Below, piece by piece: positions 46,099-54,897 of a DNA stretch of 64,000 bases. Source of the DNA: Leptospiraceae bacterium (lineage in GTDB: Bacteria > Spirochaetota > Leptospiria > Leptospirales > Leptospiraceae). Below the pieces are notes generated by a model. It had not been told where the DNA came from and did no database searches. It saw only the letters and a list, made by a program, of their open reading frames with translations. The stretch lies in the NCBI GenBank assembly GCA_024233835.1, contig JACKPC010000001.1:806001-870000 (forward strand), given 5' to 3'. The number at the start of each line of letters is the position of its first letter. Within the stretch, counting starts at the first letter, position 1. The position numbers and the translations under genes were made by a program.

Positions 46099-47634
46099 TC
46101 ACCGAATCCCGAACTCTTTCTCTTCATCATAGCGCACAAGAAAAACTTTGATTGCCACCCCCTCAATGTTCTCCACGCCTTCTTTGGCTCGTTCGGGATA
46201 GAGAATGTTATTCGGAACAAAGACCAGATAAACACCTTCGTTTAAGCCGAGTGACTTGCAGTAGTAAGCCAACTGTTTCTTCCCATCCTGAAACTGCTTA
46301 TCATAGCGATAAACTTTTACTTCAATCAAATATTCTTTGCCGTAGAGATGGATAAGTATATCTGTATTTCCTAAGGAAGCCTGGGCTTCACGGTAGCTTT
46401 TGGCGTTTATCATCTGTAAGAAAGATTGAATATAGGTTTCAAAGCTATACACCATCACCGCTTCGGGGATAGACTTGTATTCTCCGCTTACCTCGTCTTT
46501 TTCCCGAAAGGGACGAAAGCTCCTGCGGGCAATGTATTCTTTGTAATTCTCAATTAACTTATCGAGATGAAATTCTTTCTTTTCATCCAATACAATGTCG
46601 TATAATGGAATATTACCCGCAATGCGATCTGCTTCTCCGTTGGAATAGGGAAAGAACTCATCAAACAATCTTTTTTTATATAATGGAACCCAGAACTCAA
46701 CATTTCCGTTGATGTCTTTTTTAATTAAACCAGCTGCGTATAATTCTTTTATTGCCTTCCGACCGATAGCAAATGGAATCGTTCTTTCGATAAACAACAG
46801 TTCTTCCACGAATTTTCTATGCTTACTGGCTTTGTTTATAATATTAGCTACATTTTTATCAATGGCTTCGGTGAGATACCAGTCCTCTACTTTTAGATAA
46901 TCGCTTAGTGTTATTTCTTTCTTGTCGGAACAACGTTCTACAAGCTGACGGGCAAAGCCATTCACAAGTCCGGGCTGGTTGGCGGTAATTTCACTTATCT
47001 TTCTCTTAACGTCATCTGCAAAGACCTGCCCGGTTTCGTTTTCGTGTTGTTCTAAAAGTTCTACAGTTTCTTCATCGGTAAAATAAGGCACATCGAGTTC
47101 ATCGGCTATGTTGAAAGGACTGGCATTGTCCTGAATGATTCCGGTGATATTGGTCACTCCCACAAGGATGACGGATTTTAAAGAATGGTTGGTGCGGGAA
47201 TGATAGACATTACGGATTGTATGTAAAAATTGATTGAGAAAGTCGGAATTCAAGCCCTCAATTTCGTCACAGATAAAGACAAACTTCTTATCTTTCTTGA
47301 GTAAGATTTTATTTGTGAAGTCTACAAAAGATGTAATCCCAAGATTCTCCTGCCAGAACTCTACAAAATGAATATTTAAAAATTCAAAAAACTCATCTTG
47401 ACGGGAACCTCTAAAGTTCTCCAGATTGACATAACAAACTCTATACCCTTCTTTTTCCAGTTCATCGGCAAGTAAACGAAAATAAGTGCTTTTGCCGGTC
47501 TGTCTCGGTGCCCATATAGTAAAATATCGGCTCTTATAAACAAGGTCTTTTCCTTTTGCAATTAAGTCGGGGCGCATCAATGTATAATGCTCCCAGGGAT
47601 GGTTCGGACCGGATGTATTAAAATAGCGATTCAT
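46099..47634 (-). CDS. AAA+ ATPase fused to PD-(D/E)XK nuclease-like domain
   Basis: A 511-residue protein with Walker A APRQTGKSTYF (about residue 42-50), Walker B KFVFICDEIEGL and sensor-like VILVGVTNIT in the N-terminal AAA domain, a winged-helix-like middle, and a C-terminal nuclease-like motif GNTDILIHLYGKEYLIEVK, where Asp, Glu and Lys match a PD-(D/E)XK centre. The family is widespread, multi-copy and of unsettled function; links to mobile elements or genome defence are discussed for relatives. It is intact, converges on cyclase 1 and ends 6 bases from the palindromic repeat. Confidence 0.82.
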   Translation of the reverse strand: MNRYFNTSGPNHPWEHYTLMRPDLIAKGKDLVYKSRYFTIWAPRQTGKSTYFRLLADELEKEGYRVCYVNLENFRGSRQDEFFEFLNIHFVEFWQENLGITSFVDFTNKILLKKDKKFVFICDEIEGLNSDFLNQFLHTIRNVYHSRTNHSLKSVILVGVTNITGIIQDNASPFNIADELDVPYFTDEETVELLEQHENETGQVFADDVKRKISEITANQPGLVNGFARQLVERCSDKKEITLSDYLKVEDWYLTEAIDKNVANIINKASKHRKFVEELLFIERTIPFAIGRKAIKELYAAGLIKKDINGNVEFWVPLYKKRLFDEFFPYSNGEADRIAGNIPLYDIVLDEKKEFHLDKLIENYKEYIARRSFRPFREKDEVSGEYKSIPEAVMVYSFETYIQSFLQMINAKSYREAQASLGNTDILIHLYGKEYLIEVKVYRYDKQFQDGKKQLAYYCKSLGLNEGVYLVFVPNNILYPERAKEGVENIEGVAIKVFLVRYDEEKEFGIR

Positions 47635-47778
47635 GGCTTTCGGTTTTAGAATAAATAGGGAAAGGAATCTGTAAATCAGAAATTTTGTTTGTTTTTATCA
47701 GCAGGAAGAACAACTTTTATTTTTTGAAGTTAAGATAAAATTCTTCTCGAATAAAAATTCAGGATCACTTTTGATAAA

Positions 47779-47893
47779 TTACGTTTTATCTATATAATAT
47801 AGATTGCTTTCGATCATTTCAGAAAACATCTGCACACCGAGAGAGAGCTTCTTCATAATATATGAGATTCTTAGCGTAAAAGATTTTTGTCAA
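47779..47893 (-). pseudogene. AAA-ATPase-like/DUF1703 N-terminal scrap
   Basis: One frame gives LTKIFYAKNLIYY and the next MKKLSLGVQMFSEMIESNLY then YIDKT and a stop; together they match SLTEIFFAKYLYI and KKLPLGVQTFSEMIEDNLYY of the remnant at 42503-42938. So this is a frameshifted piece of the same gene family. The rest of the gap 47635-47933 is AT-rich and holds nothing else I can name. It lies divergent to the second cyclase locus. Confidence 0.65.
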
Positions 47894-47978
47894 TTATTCA
47901 AAAAGAAACTTGTTATTTTATAATTATTCCAAATTATATATAAAAATATGAAAGAAGTTCTTCTTTTAATCCCAAAAC

Positions 47979-49616
47979 CAGCAATTCCCGCTTTGCTTGT
48001 AACAGGCAGATAAGGCTAAGATTTTTGGGTTTACAGGGAAAGCTTTCGTAAACTTTTTCATCAAAAATCGCTTGTACCTGTGCAGGGATATAGTCTTTTT
48101 GACTATATGCCAGCCAAAAACGAGTTACACGCACGGGTAGATTTATCAGCAGATGGACTTTATCAAACAATTCGGGAAGAATTTTCTAAAATCCCGGACC
48201 ACAGAGTCAATCCTTCGATTTCCCTAACAGATGCTTTGATGTCAGCCTTTGCTATCTTTTCTCAAAAGAACGCATCGCTTCTTGAGTTTGAAAGAGAAAA
48301 AGTGAAGAATAAAAATCTTCAAAGTATATACAAGATTCAAGAGATACCCTCTGACACTCAAATGAGAGAAATTGTTGATGAAGTTTCAACAGGAGCTTTC
48401 AGGAAAATATATAAAAACCTTTTTTCAAAACTTCAGCGTGGCAAGGTTCTCGAATCTTATCGTGTCCTTGATGATTATTATATTCTTTCCGGAGACGGAA
48501 CCGGATTCTTCTCCTCAGAGAAAATTCATTGTAAATCCTGTCTTGTAAAGAATAAGAAAAGTGGAACTCTCTACCAGCATATGATGTATGGTGCCTGTAT
48601 TGTGCATCCGGATAAGAAAGAAGTTATCCCTCTTATGTTTGAACCTATTACAAACGAAGATGGGAAAACAAAAAATGACTGTGAGTTAAACGCCTCTAAA
48701 CGATTTATTGAAGATTTTAGAAGAGAGCATCCTCATTTAAAAACAATATTTGTAGAGGATTCTCTGTTTTCAAATGCTCCCCACATTGAATTACTGAAAG
48801 AGAAGAATCTATCCTTTATCATAGGTGCAAAAGAAAAAAATCACAAACACCTTTACAATCAACTTGATAAGCTACAGGAATTAAAAAAGACAGAGCAATT
48901 CTGTATAGAGAAAGATAGATTTTCTCATTACTTTTCTTTTACAAACCAAATTTCTTTAAATGAGACTTCAGAACTCAAAGTCAATGTTCTTGAGTATAAG
49001 CAGGTTGATAAAAAAGAGCATATGATTGCTTTTAGCTGGGTTACAGATATTGAAATTACAAAAGAAAATGCTTATGAATTGATGCGAATCGCGAGAGCAC
49101 GATGGAAGATAGAAAATGAAACCTTCAATACTCTGAAAAATCAGGGTTATCACTTTGAACACAATTATGGACATGGCAGTAAGAATTTGTCTAATAACTT
49201 TGCAACTCTTATGATACTTGCTTTTCTTGTAGATCAGATCCAACAATCAAGCTGTGCATTATTTCGAAAAGCACTTGGAACTTTTCATGCAAAAAGATTG
49301 TTCTGGCAAAAGATAAGAAACTTGTTTGAAATATTTGAATTTTCATCTATGGAGCAACTATTCCAGGCTATTGCTTATGGATTTAAAGCAAATATTTCTA
49401 TAGGAGAAAATTCATCATAGCGAGATTTTTAAAAACAGTGAAAAATTTTCTGAAGGAGCTATTCATTCATTTTTCCTTGTACTAATTTTACTATGATTTT
49501 AGCTCAATTTTTACTATACATAAGTATTTTGGGTTCTTTTCCTCGAAGGAAATCCGGAAGTTATGGATTAAAAAACAGGCTTAAAGAAGCCTTGTACTCT
49601 AAAGCGGGAATTGCTG
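47979..49616 (+). mobile_element. Insertion sequence with 16-bp terminal inverted repeats
   Basis: CAGCAATTCCCGCTTT at 47979-47994 matches AAAGCGGGAATTGCTG at 49601-49616 perfectly in inverse orientation, and similarity continues loosely inwards (TTGTAACAGGC against TACAAGGC). The element is about 1.64 kb with one transposase gene. No target duplication is evident, which suggests deletion or rearrangement next to it. It sits where the 5' half of the second cyclase should be. Confidence 0.82.
48107..49420 (+). CDS. DDE transposase (IS4/ISNCY-like)
   Basis: A 437-residue transposase; a GTG at 48080 would add nine residues. The catalytic triad is visible as Asp in LSGDGTGFFSS, Asp in TIFVEDSLFSNAPH and Glu in ARWKIENETFNTLKNQGY, the last resembling the YREK region of IS4-type enzymes. 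The N-terminus (MPAKNELHARVDLSADGLY, IPDHRVNPSISLTDALMSAF) is typical of one IS group I cannot name with certainty. The frame is intact and flanked by perfect inverted repeats, so the element may be active. Confidence 0.85.
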   Translation: MPAKNELHARVDLSADGLYQTIREEFSKIPDHRVNPSISLTDALMSAFAIFSQKNASLLEFEREKVKNKNLQSIYKIQEIPSDTQMREIVDEVSTGAFRKIYKNLFSKLQRGKVLESYRVLDDYYILSGDGTGFFSSEKIHCKSCLVKNKKSGTLYQHMMYGACIVHPDKKEVIPLMFEPITNEDGKTKNDCELNASKRFIEDFRREHPHLKTIFVEDSLFSNAPHIELLKEKNLSFIIGAKEKNHKHLYNQLDKLQELKKTEQFCIEKDRFSHYFSFTNQISLNETSELKVNVLEYKQVDKKEHMIAFSWVTDIEITKENAYELMRIARARWKIENETFNTLKNQGYHFEHNYGHGSKNLSNNFATLMILAFLVDQIQQSSCALFRKALGTFHAKRLFWQKIRNLFEIFEFSSMEQLFQAIAYGFKANISIGENSS

Positions 49617-49650
49617 CGTTGGTATCATTCACAGTTCGAATCTTCTACAG

Positions 49651-52197
49651 TTGGTGCAGGAAGAAAAGGAAAAAGCTTTATCAGCCATTGAAGAAACTCA
49701 ATTAGTAAATGAAAAAATCGAAAAGATCAACCAGTTTACCAAAATTGCAAATTCCACTGCCGATCTCCAGGAAATACTGGATATTTTTATAAAATATTTT
49801 GAAAAACAATTTGAGTTAGATGGAAGCGTGATACTATTAAAAGATATGAAAAAAAATGAACTTTTTTCTGCCGCACAGAATTCTTATACAGCATCATCAG
49901 TCACAAAAGCTTATAGTAAACAAATAAAAGTTCCTTTAAATGAAAATGGAGGAATAATCTTTAAAACTTTTCAGAGACAAAAATCGACTTATGTAAATTC
50001 AAAATATTTTAAAGACCTTTTTGCACGAGATTACCCGGGAGTAGAATTTGATAGGGAATTGATAAAAAAATTAGAATTGAACTCATTCTTATTAGTCCCC
50101 CTGATTGTACAGAATAATACAATTGGAATTGCGATGTTTACATCGTATATAAAAAAATATCTTGATTTGAACAAAAAAAATATTAAGGAAATCACAAATT
50201 TATGTGAGCATATTTCGGGTACCATCCAAATTCAATTTCTAAAATCACTCTCAGAAGAAACAAAGAAACTAGCTGAAATTGAAAAAGAAAAAGCACTGTT
50301 AGCACATCTTGAAACAGAAAAATTAAATGAATTTACGAAACTCATTAATTCGAGTAATAATATCAATCTAATCTTCGAAAATATTTTTCAGTATTTACAT
50401 CAGGCTTTTGAACTTACCAATACCTGGATACTTTTAATTGATAAGAAAAAAAATGAAATCTACTCCAGTGAAAATATGAGCCAATTTGAGTTTTCCAATG
50501 TTGACCAAAAATACTTTATAAACTTCCGAAAACCTTTAAATGAAAATTTAGGAACTCTTTTCATAACTTATCAAACGAGAGAACCACTGTTTTTGTCGGA
50601 TATATCAATCATTCTCGATTCCAAACAGAGAAGGATGAGAAATGATTATAACAATAAAACTTTTACTGTAAATAGACTCGATCTTCAACTGGTTCTCAAA
50701 GCTAAAGCAAGATCAGTTTATCATATACCTCTCATTTTACAGGATGAGGTAATCGGTATATTATTAGCTTCTTCTGTTAAACCCATAAAAGATAAGGACC
50801 CGGAAATGGTAAATAAATTGATGAGATTTTCTGACCAGATTGCAGGTGTAATTTATAATGCAGAGCTTTTGAAGGAAACAGAAAAGGCAAGAAAAGAAAC
50901 AGAAATCCAAAAAGAAAAAGCCATTCAATCTCAAAATGAAACCCAGAAACAAAAAGAAGAAATAGAAGCTTTGAATAGTTTTATTAAAAAGATTAATTCT
51001 ATGTCTTCATTGGATCCGATTCTCGATGAAATCTTTGAATTTATCGTTCAAACTTTTTCTATAGACTTTGGTTTTATTCAGTTACTTGAAAAGGATTCTT
51101 TCATAACGAAAAAAATCGGAAATTATTCAAATATCCTGACTGAAGATCAGGTAGACTTTGTTAAAAATTTGAAAGTCCCTCTAAATAAAGAGGGTGGTGT
51201 TCCTTATAGGACGTATAGCAAGAAGAAAACTTTTTTTTGGAAAGTAAAAAAGAAAGGAGGTTTTCCATCAGAATTTGATAAAACTCTTATTGAATACATA
51301 CAATTAAAATCATTTTTAATTGTACCATTAATAATACAAAATGAAGCTATTGGTCTTGCTTATTTTACATCTCACCATTCTGATGTTCAATTAACAAGAG
51401 AAAATATTCGAAAAATTGAAGGTTTTTGTAACCAGATTGTTGGTGCCATCTATAATGCAAAACTTTTAGAACAAACCGAAACTGAAAGACAAAAATCCGA
51501 AAAACTTCTTCTCAATATTTTGCCGGAAGAAGTAGCCGAGGAACTAAAAGAGAAAGGTTATTCAGAACCTGTTTTATTTGAATCTGTTTCTGTCATGTTT
51601 ACCGACTTCAAAGGTTTTACCCAGATTGCAGAAAAACTTACACCACAGGAGTTAGTAAAGGATTTGGATGCCTGTTTTGTGCAGTTTGATAAGATAAGCG
51701 AAAGATACAATCTGGAAAAACTCAAGACAATAGGCGATAGCTACATGTGTGCTGGCGGCATACCGAAACAAAATAAGACACATGCTATAGACTGCGTGCT
51801 TGCAGCTCTGGAAATTCAGAACTTCATGAATATGATGAAAAAATTGAAAGAAGAAAAAGGTTTCTCTTACTGGGAACTTCGGCTCGGCATCCACTCCGGG
51901 CCACTGGTAGCCGGTGTAATTGGCGAAAAGAAATTTGCTTATGATGTCTGGGGCGATACCGTGAACACAGCCAGCCGCATGGAGTCAAGCAGCACTCCGG
52001 GAAAAATCAATATCAGTGGCGCGACCTATAACCTGATAAATCATCTTTTCAACTGCGAATATCGCGGAGAGGTTGCGGCCAAGAACAAAGGCATGGTACA
52101 GATGTACTACGTGAATGGCTTAAAGCCGGAATATTCCAAAGAAGGCGATGGCAAAACGCCCAATGGTAAGTTCTGGGAAATGTATGGGATTCCGTAG
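49651..52197 (+). CDS. Adenylate cyclase 2, 5' truncated by the insertion sequence
   Basis: The 848-residue frame starts at TTG 49651; it is open only back to a stop at the edge of the IS. It begins inside a coiled coil (VQEEKEKALSAIEETQLVNE), so the signal peptide and 7TM sensor present in copy 1 are gone. Three GAF domains follow (about 30-195, 225-410, 445-610), then a cyclase domain nearly identical to that of copy 1 (FTDFKGFTQIAEKLTPQEL, TIGDSYMCAGGIP, DVWGDTVNTASRMES) with the Lys and Asp of ATP specificity. If expressed it would be soluble. Its TAG stop lies in the 3' palindromic repeat. Confidence 0.85.
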   Translation: MVQEEKEKALSAIEETQLVNEKIEKINQFTKIANSTADLQEILDIFIKYFEKQFELDGSVILLKDMKKNELFSAAQNSYTASSVTKAYSKQIKVPLNENGGIIFKTFQRQKSTYVNSKYFKDLFARDYPGVEFDRELIKKLELNSFLLVPLIVQNNTIGIAMFTSYIKKYLDLNKKNIKEITNLCEHISGTIQIQFLKSLSEETKKLAEIEKEKALLAHLETEKLNEFTKLINSSNNINLIFENIFQYLHQAFELTNTWILLIDKKKNEIYSSENMSQFEFSNVDQKYFINFRKPLNENLGTLFITYQTREPLFLSDISIILDSKQRRMRNDYNNKTFTVNRLDLQLVLKAKARSVYHIPLILQDEVIGILLASSVKPIKDKDPEMVNKLMRFSDQIAGVIYNAELLKETEKARKETEIQKEKAIQSQNETQKQKEEIEALNSFIKKINSMSSLDPILDEIFEFIVQTFSIDFGFIQLLEKDSFITKKIGNYSNILTEDQVDFVKNLKVPLNKEGGVPYRTYSKKKTFFWKVKKKGGFPSEFDKTLIEYIQLKSFLIVPLIIQNEAIGLAYFTSHHSDVQLTRENIRKIEGFCNQIVGAIYNAKLLEQTETERQKSEKLLLNILPEEVAEELKEKGYSEPVLFESVSVMFTDFKGFTQIAEKLTPQELVKDLDACFVQFDKISERYNLEKLKTIGDSYMCAGGIPKQNKTHAIDCVLAALEIQNFMNMMKKLKEEKGFSYWELRLGIHSGPLVAGVIGEKKFAYDVWGDTVNTASRMESSSTPGKINISGATYNLINHLFNCEYRGEVAAKNKGMVQMYYVNGLKPEYSKEGDGKTPNGKFWEMYGIP

Positions 52198-52238
52198 CCG
52201 CGTATTGCAATATGCGGTTACGGGCAATATGCGGTTAC
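52192..52238. repeat. Diverged copy of the tripartite palindromic repeat
   Basis: The first arm CCGTAGCCGCGTATTG is identical to that at 46046-46061 and again contains the cyclase stop. The second arm is CAATATGCGGTTACGG and the third CAATATGCGGTTAC after one extra G, each with two or more changes. The architecture is the same as at cyclase 1. Confidence 0.82.
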
Positions 52239-52856
52239 TCGATGTCAATTTTTCCCATTCATAATTCGTAATATTCTTTTCATCTCTGGAGAATTCCACG
52301 CCGACAAGGTAGATTTCCTTGTTTTCGGGAGATAGGTGTTTTTTCTATACCAGTCGTGAGGGATTGAGGCAAAGAAGGAGTAAAACAAATCCTTTAACTT
52401 TGATAAATTAGGAATGGTTAATGTATTGTATAATTCGATGAGATTTTTATTGGTCTTATGACTTTCGGATAAATAAGATAGGATTACTTCTGTCAGGCTC
52501 ATTTTTACTTCGAGATTAGGATAGGAGAGAGAGTAAAAAATCTTAGCACCAACAGTAAATTTTTCTTTAATAGTTAAGTAACCCGTCTGAAAGAGAATCG
52601 TCTCTAAACGAATTTGATTAACATCAAAAGCTCCGAGTTCCTGTTCGGATAAATCTATATGTTCAATCTGAATGGGATTTTACTGATTTTCCTCGATTAA
52701 TTTTATCAAAAAAGAAGGACTTCCCGTTTCAAACCAGTAGTTTTTGTATTCACCTTTATCTAAAAATAGTAATATATCATAAGGGTTATATACTTTATAT
52801 AAAGGTACTTAGCGAAAAAGGTTTCTGTCAATGATTTAAAATTGACTTGTAAAACT
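52235..52856 (-). pseudogene. AAA-ATPase-like/DUF1703 gene with internal deletions and stops
   Basis: Reading leftwards: VNFKSLTETFFAKYLYI (N-terminus, 52802-52856), then directly YNPYDILLFLDKGEYKNYWF, TGSPSFLIKLIEENQ, a stop, DVNQIRLETILFQTGYLTIK, an intact frame to DLFYSFFASIPHDWYRKN, then another frame with YLVGVEFSRDEKNITNYEWE at the C-terminal end. These are the conserved blocks of the family in the right order, with the P-loop region and the nuclease centre deleted. It converges on cyclase 2 as the intact AAA gene does on cyclase 1. Confidence 0.75.
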
Positions 52857-52862
52857 TTAAAT
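52802..52862 (-). repeat. Island repeat, copy 3 (right edge)
   Basis: AAGGTACTTAGCGAAAAAG and the following GTCAATGATTTAAAATT, CTTTAAATA match 42889-42951 with few changes. It ends where the chromosomal pseudo-receiver gene begins 60 bases on, so it marks the right edge of the island. Confidence 0.72.
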
Positions 52863-52924
52863 ATTTGAAAATTATATGTATTCTTCTTAAAACAGAACCG
52901 GAGCTCTTAACACTTTCCGGCTTT

Positions 52925-53671
52925 TTAAATATTACTTTTTAAAAATGTTTCATATTCATCTGTGGTCATGAAAAGATTCACCCTTTCATCCAGGTTGGTT
53001 TGAGTTAGAATAAGTCCTATGTGTTTTCCGGCGACTACAGAAATTTTTTTTTCTCCAAAGGTTGAGACAAGGAGTTCAAGAATACTCAGCTCCCGCGTTT
53101 CCAGGTTAGGTATATCACGCAAGTCCAGACAGATTTTATCCTGCATGATGCTATTTAGAAATTCTGCATTAAAAACTGTGCGTATTTCCGGAAAAACATA
53201 TTTTAAAAGTCCCGATTTAAAAGCAATGCTGGTTCTGTCGTTTGTGGGTTGTTCCACAAGAATGTGGGTTCTTCTTTCTAAAATTGATTTGGCTTCCTTT
53301 TCTTTAGAAAGCTTCAGGTTTTCGGCTATTAGTTTCAGGAGAGTTTTTTTCTCCGGGGGTTTTAAAAAAAAATCATTCAGACCGAAACGTTTTATTTTAT
53401 TTATAAACATTTCATTCTTATTGGAAAACATTCCAAGAATTGGAATATCGCTGGAAATGGCTTCTTTTTTCAGGTTAACGATACATTCTATAGATTCTCG
53501 CCTTTCCATGCTGAGACCCAGAAGAATAATATCCGGGGAACCCGAACGGCTGTAGTAGATTCCTTTTTCGTAGTCATCTGTTGCAACAATTCGGAACCGA
53601 AGTCCCCTGAGCATACTTTCCAATTCAATAAGCGAACGATGCTCTCCATCTATAGCCAGTATTAGTTCCAT
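52925..53671 (-). CDS. Pseudo-receiver domain protein with STAS-like C-terminus
   Basis: Residues 1-118 have the receiver fold: LAIDGEHRS in place of the usual acidic pair, PDIILLGLSM where Gly52 replaces the phospho-acceptor Asp, and the conserved Lys104 in FFLKPPEKK. The protein is thus not phosphorylated in the normal way. Residues about 135-248 look like a STAS-type domain (ILVEQPTNDRTSIAFKSGLL, CLDLRDIPNLETRELSILEL). It probably acts as a protein-protein adaptor. It is followed by the island on one side and fliG, 85 bases away, on the other. Confidence 0.75.
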   Translation of the reverse strand: MELILAIDGEHRSLIELESMLRGLRFRIVATDDYEKGIYYSRSGSPDIILLGLSMERRESIECIVNLKKEAISSDIPILGMFSNKNEMFINKIKRFGLNDFFLKPPEKKTLLKLIAENLKLSKEKEAKSILERRTHILVEQPTNDRTSIAFKSGLLKYVFPEIRTVFNAEFLNSIMQDKICLDLRDIPNLETRELSILELLVSTFGEKKISVVAGKHIGLILTQTNLDERVNLFMTTDEYETFLKSNI

Positions 53672-53756
53672 TGTTTATATCTAAGAAAAAAATCGTCTGA
53701 TATAATACAATAGAACAGTAGATATACAAGAAAAATTTTATTATTGAAAGGAAAAC

Positions 53757-54770
53757 TTAAACAATAAGTTCGTCTTCTCCGGATCTGGCCACCACGATTT
53801 CTCCGGCTTCTTCCAGTTTCCGAATAATGTTTACAATTTTCTGCTGGGCATCTTCCACATCTTTTAAGCGTACAGGACCCATGAAGTCCATATCTTCCCG
53901 TAAAAGCTGGGCGGCACGTTTGGACATGTTCTTGAAGATCTTATCCTGTACCTCGCTATCCACCGATTTCAGGGCTTTGGCAAGTTCCTGGTTGTCGACT
54001 TCGCGCATTACTTTTTGGATAGCACGGTCATCTAAGAGGACAATGTCTTCGAACACGAACATCCGTTTCTTGATTTCTTCGGCCAATTCCGGGTCTTCTT
54101 CTTCGAGGGCTTCAATAATGGTTTTCTCAGTTCCCCGGTCAACGTTGTTCAGAATTTCCACTACCGAATCGATACCACCCGCTGTAGTATAGTCTTCCGA
54201 AGCAAGGGTAGAAAGTTTTCGTTCCAGAACTCTTTCTACTTCTCGAAGCACATCCGGACTCACCCTGTCCATGGTTGCAACCCGTTTTGCCACGTCTGCC
54301 TGGATCGTATGCTGCAAAGAAGAGAGAATCTGAGCGGCTTTATTAGGATCCAGATAGGATAAAATGAGGGCGATAGTCTGAGGGTGTTCACCCTGTATAA
54401 AGTTTAATAACTGGGCCGGATCTGTTCTTCTCACAAAGTCGAAAGGTCGGACCTGCAAAGAAGAGGTTAAGCGGTTGATAATATCAATCGCTTTCTGGTT
54501 TCCGAGGGCTTTTTCCAGAAGAGAGCGGGCAAAATCAATACCACCATTGGTAATGAAGCCCTGTGCCATCATGAGTTCGTTGAATTCAATCAGGACTTTT
54601 TCTTTGTCTTCCGGAGTAATTTTATCTAATCGCGCAATTTCAAAGGTTATCTGCTCGATTTCATCTTCCCTGAGATGCTTGAAGACTTCTGTTGAGACTT
54701 CACTACCTACTGCTATCAAAAATACAGCAGCTTTTTGCCGCCCGGTGAGTGTGGTTTTTTTACTTAGCAT
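53757..54770 (-). CDS. fliG: Flagellar motor switch protein FliG
   Basis: A 337-residue FliG of normal length. The N-terminal domain starts TGRQKAAVFLIAVGSEVS, the middle armadillo domain has EHPQTIALILSYLDPNKAA, and the C-terminal torque-generating domain has FVFEDIVLLDDRAIQKVMRE with the conserved charged residues, ending in the typical IIRKLEEAGEIVVAR. It forms the rotor-MS ring connection in the cytoplasm. No other flagellar gene is adjacent. ATG start. Confidence 0.96.
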   Translation of the reverse strand: MLSKKTTLTGRQKAAVFLIAVGSEVSTEVFKHLREDEIEQITFEIARLDKITPEDKEKVLIEFNELMMAQGFITNGGIDFARSLLEKALGNQKAIDIINRLTSSLQVRPFDFVRRTDPAQLLNFIQGEHPQTIALILSYLDPNKAAQILSSLQHTIQADVAKRVATMDRVSPDVLREVERVLERKLSTLASEDYTTAGGIDSVVEILNNVDRGTEKTIIEALEEEDPELAEEIKKRMFVFEDIVLLDDRAIQKVMREVDNQELAKALKSVDSEVQDKIFKNMSKRAAQLLREDMDFMGPVRLKDVEDAQQKIVNIIRKLEEAGEIVVARSGEDELIV

Positions 54771-54897
54771 AGAGACCCGTTTCTGTTTGATTATATCGGT
54801 TAAATTATCCGGGAATATTATAAAGAAGACTAAAAAAAGTATTCCGGGCTAAAAAGCTTATCCCCTTAAAAAATTGCTTTTTGGCATGGAAGATGGT

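Noticed and set aside
53019..53555. 178-codon frame opposite the pseudo-receiver gene
   Set aside because: Shadow frame rich in Ser, Arg and Phe; the other strand carries a recognisable receiver fold and start.
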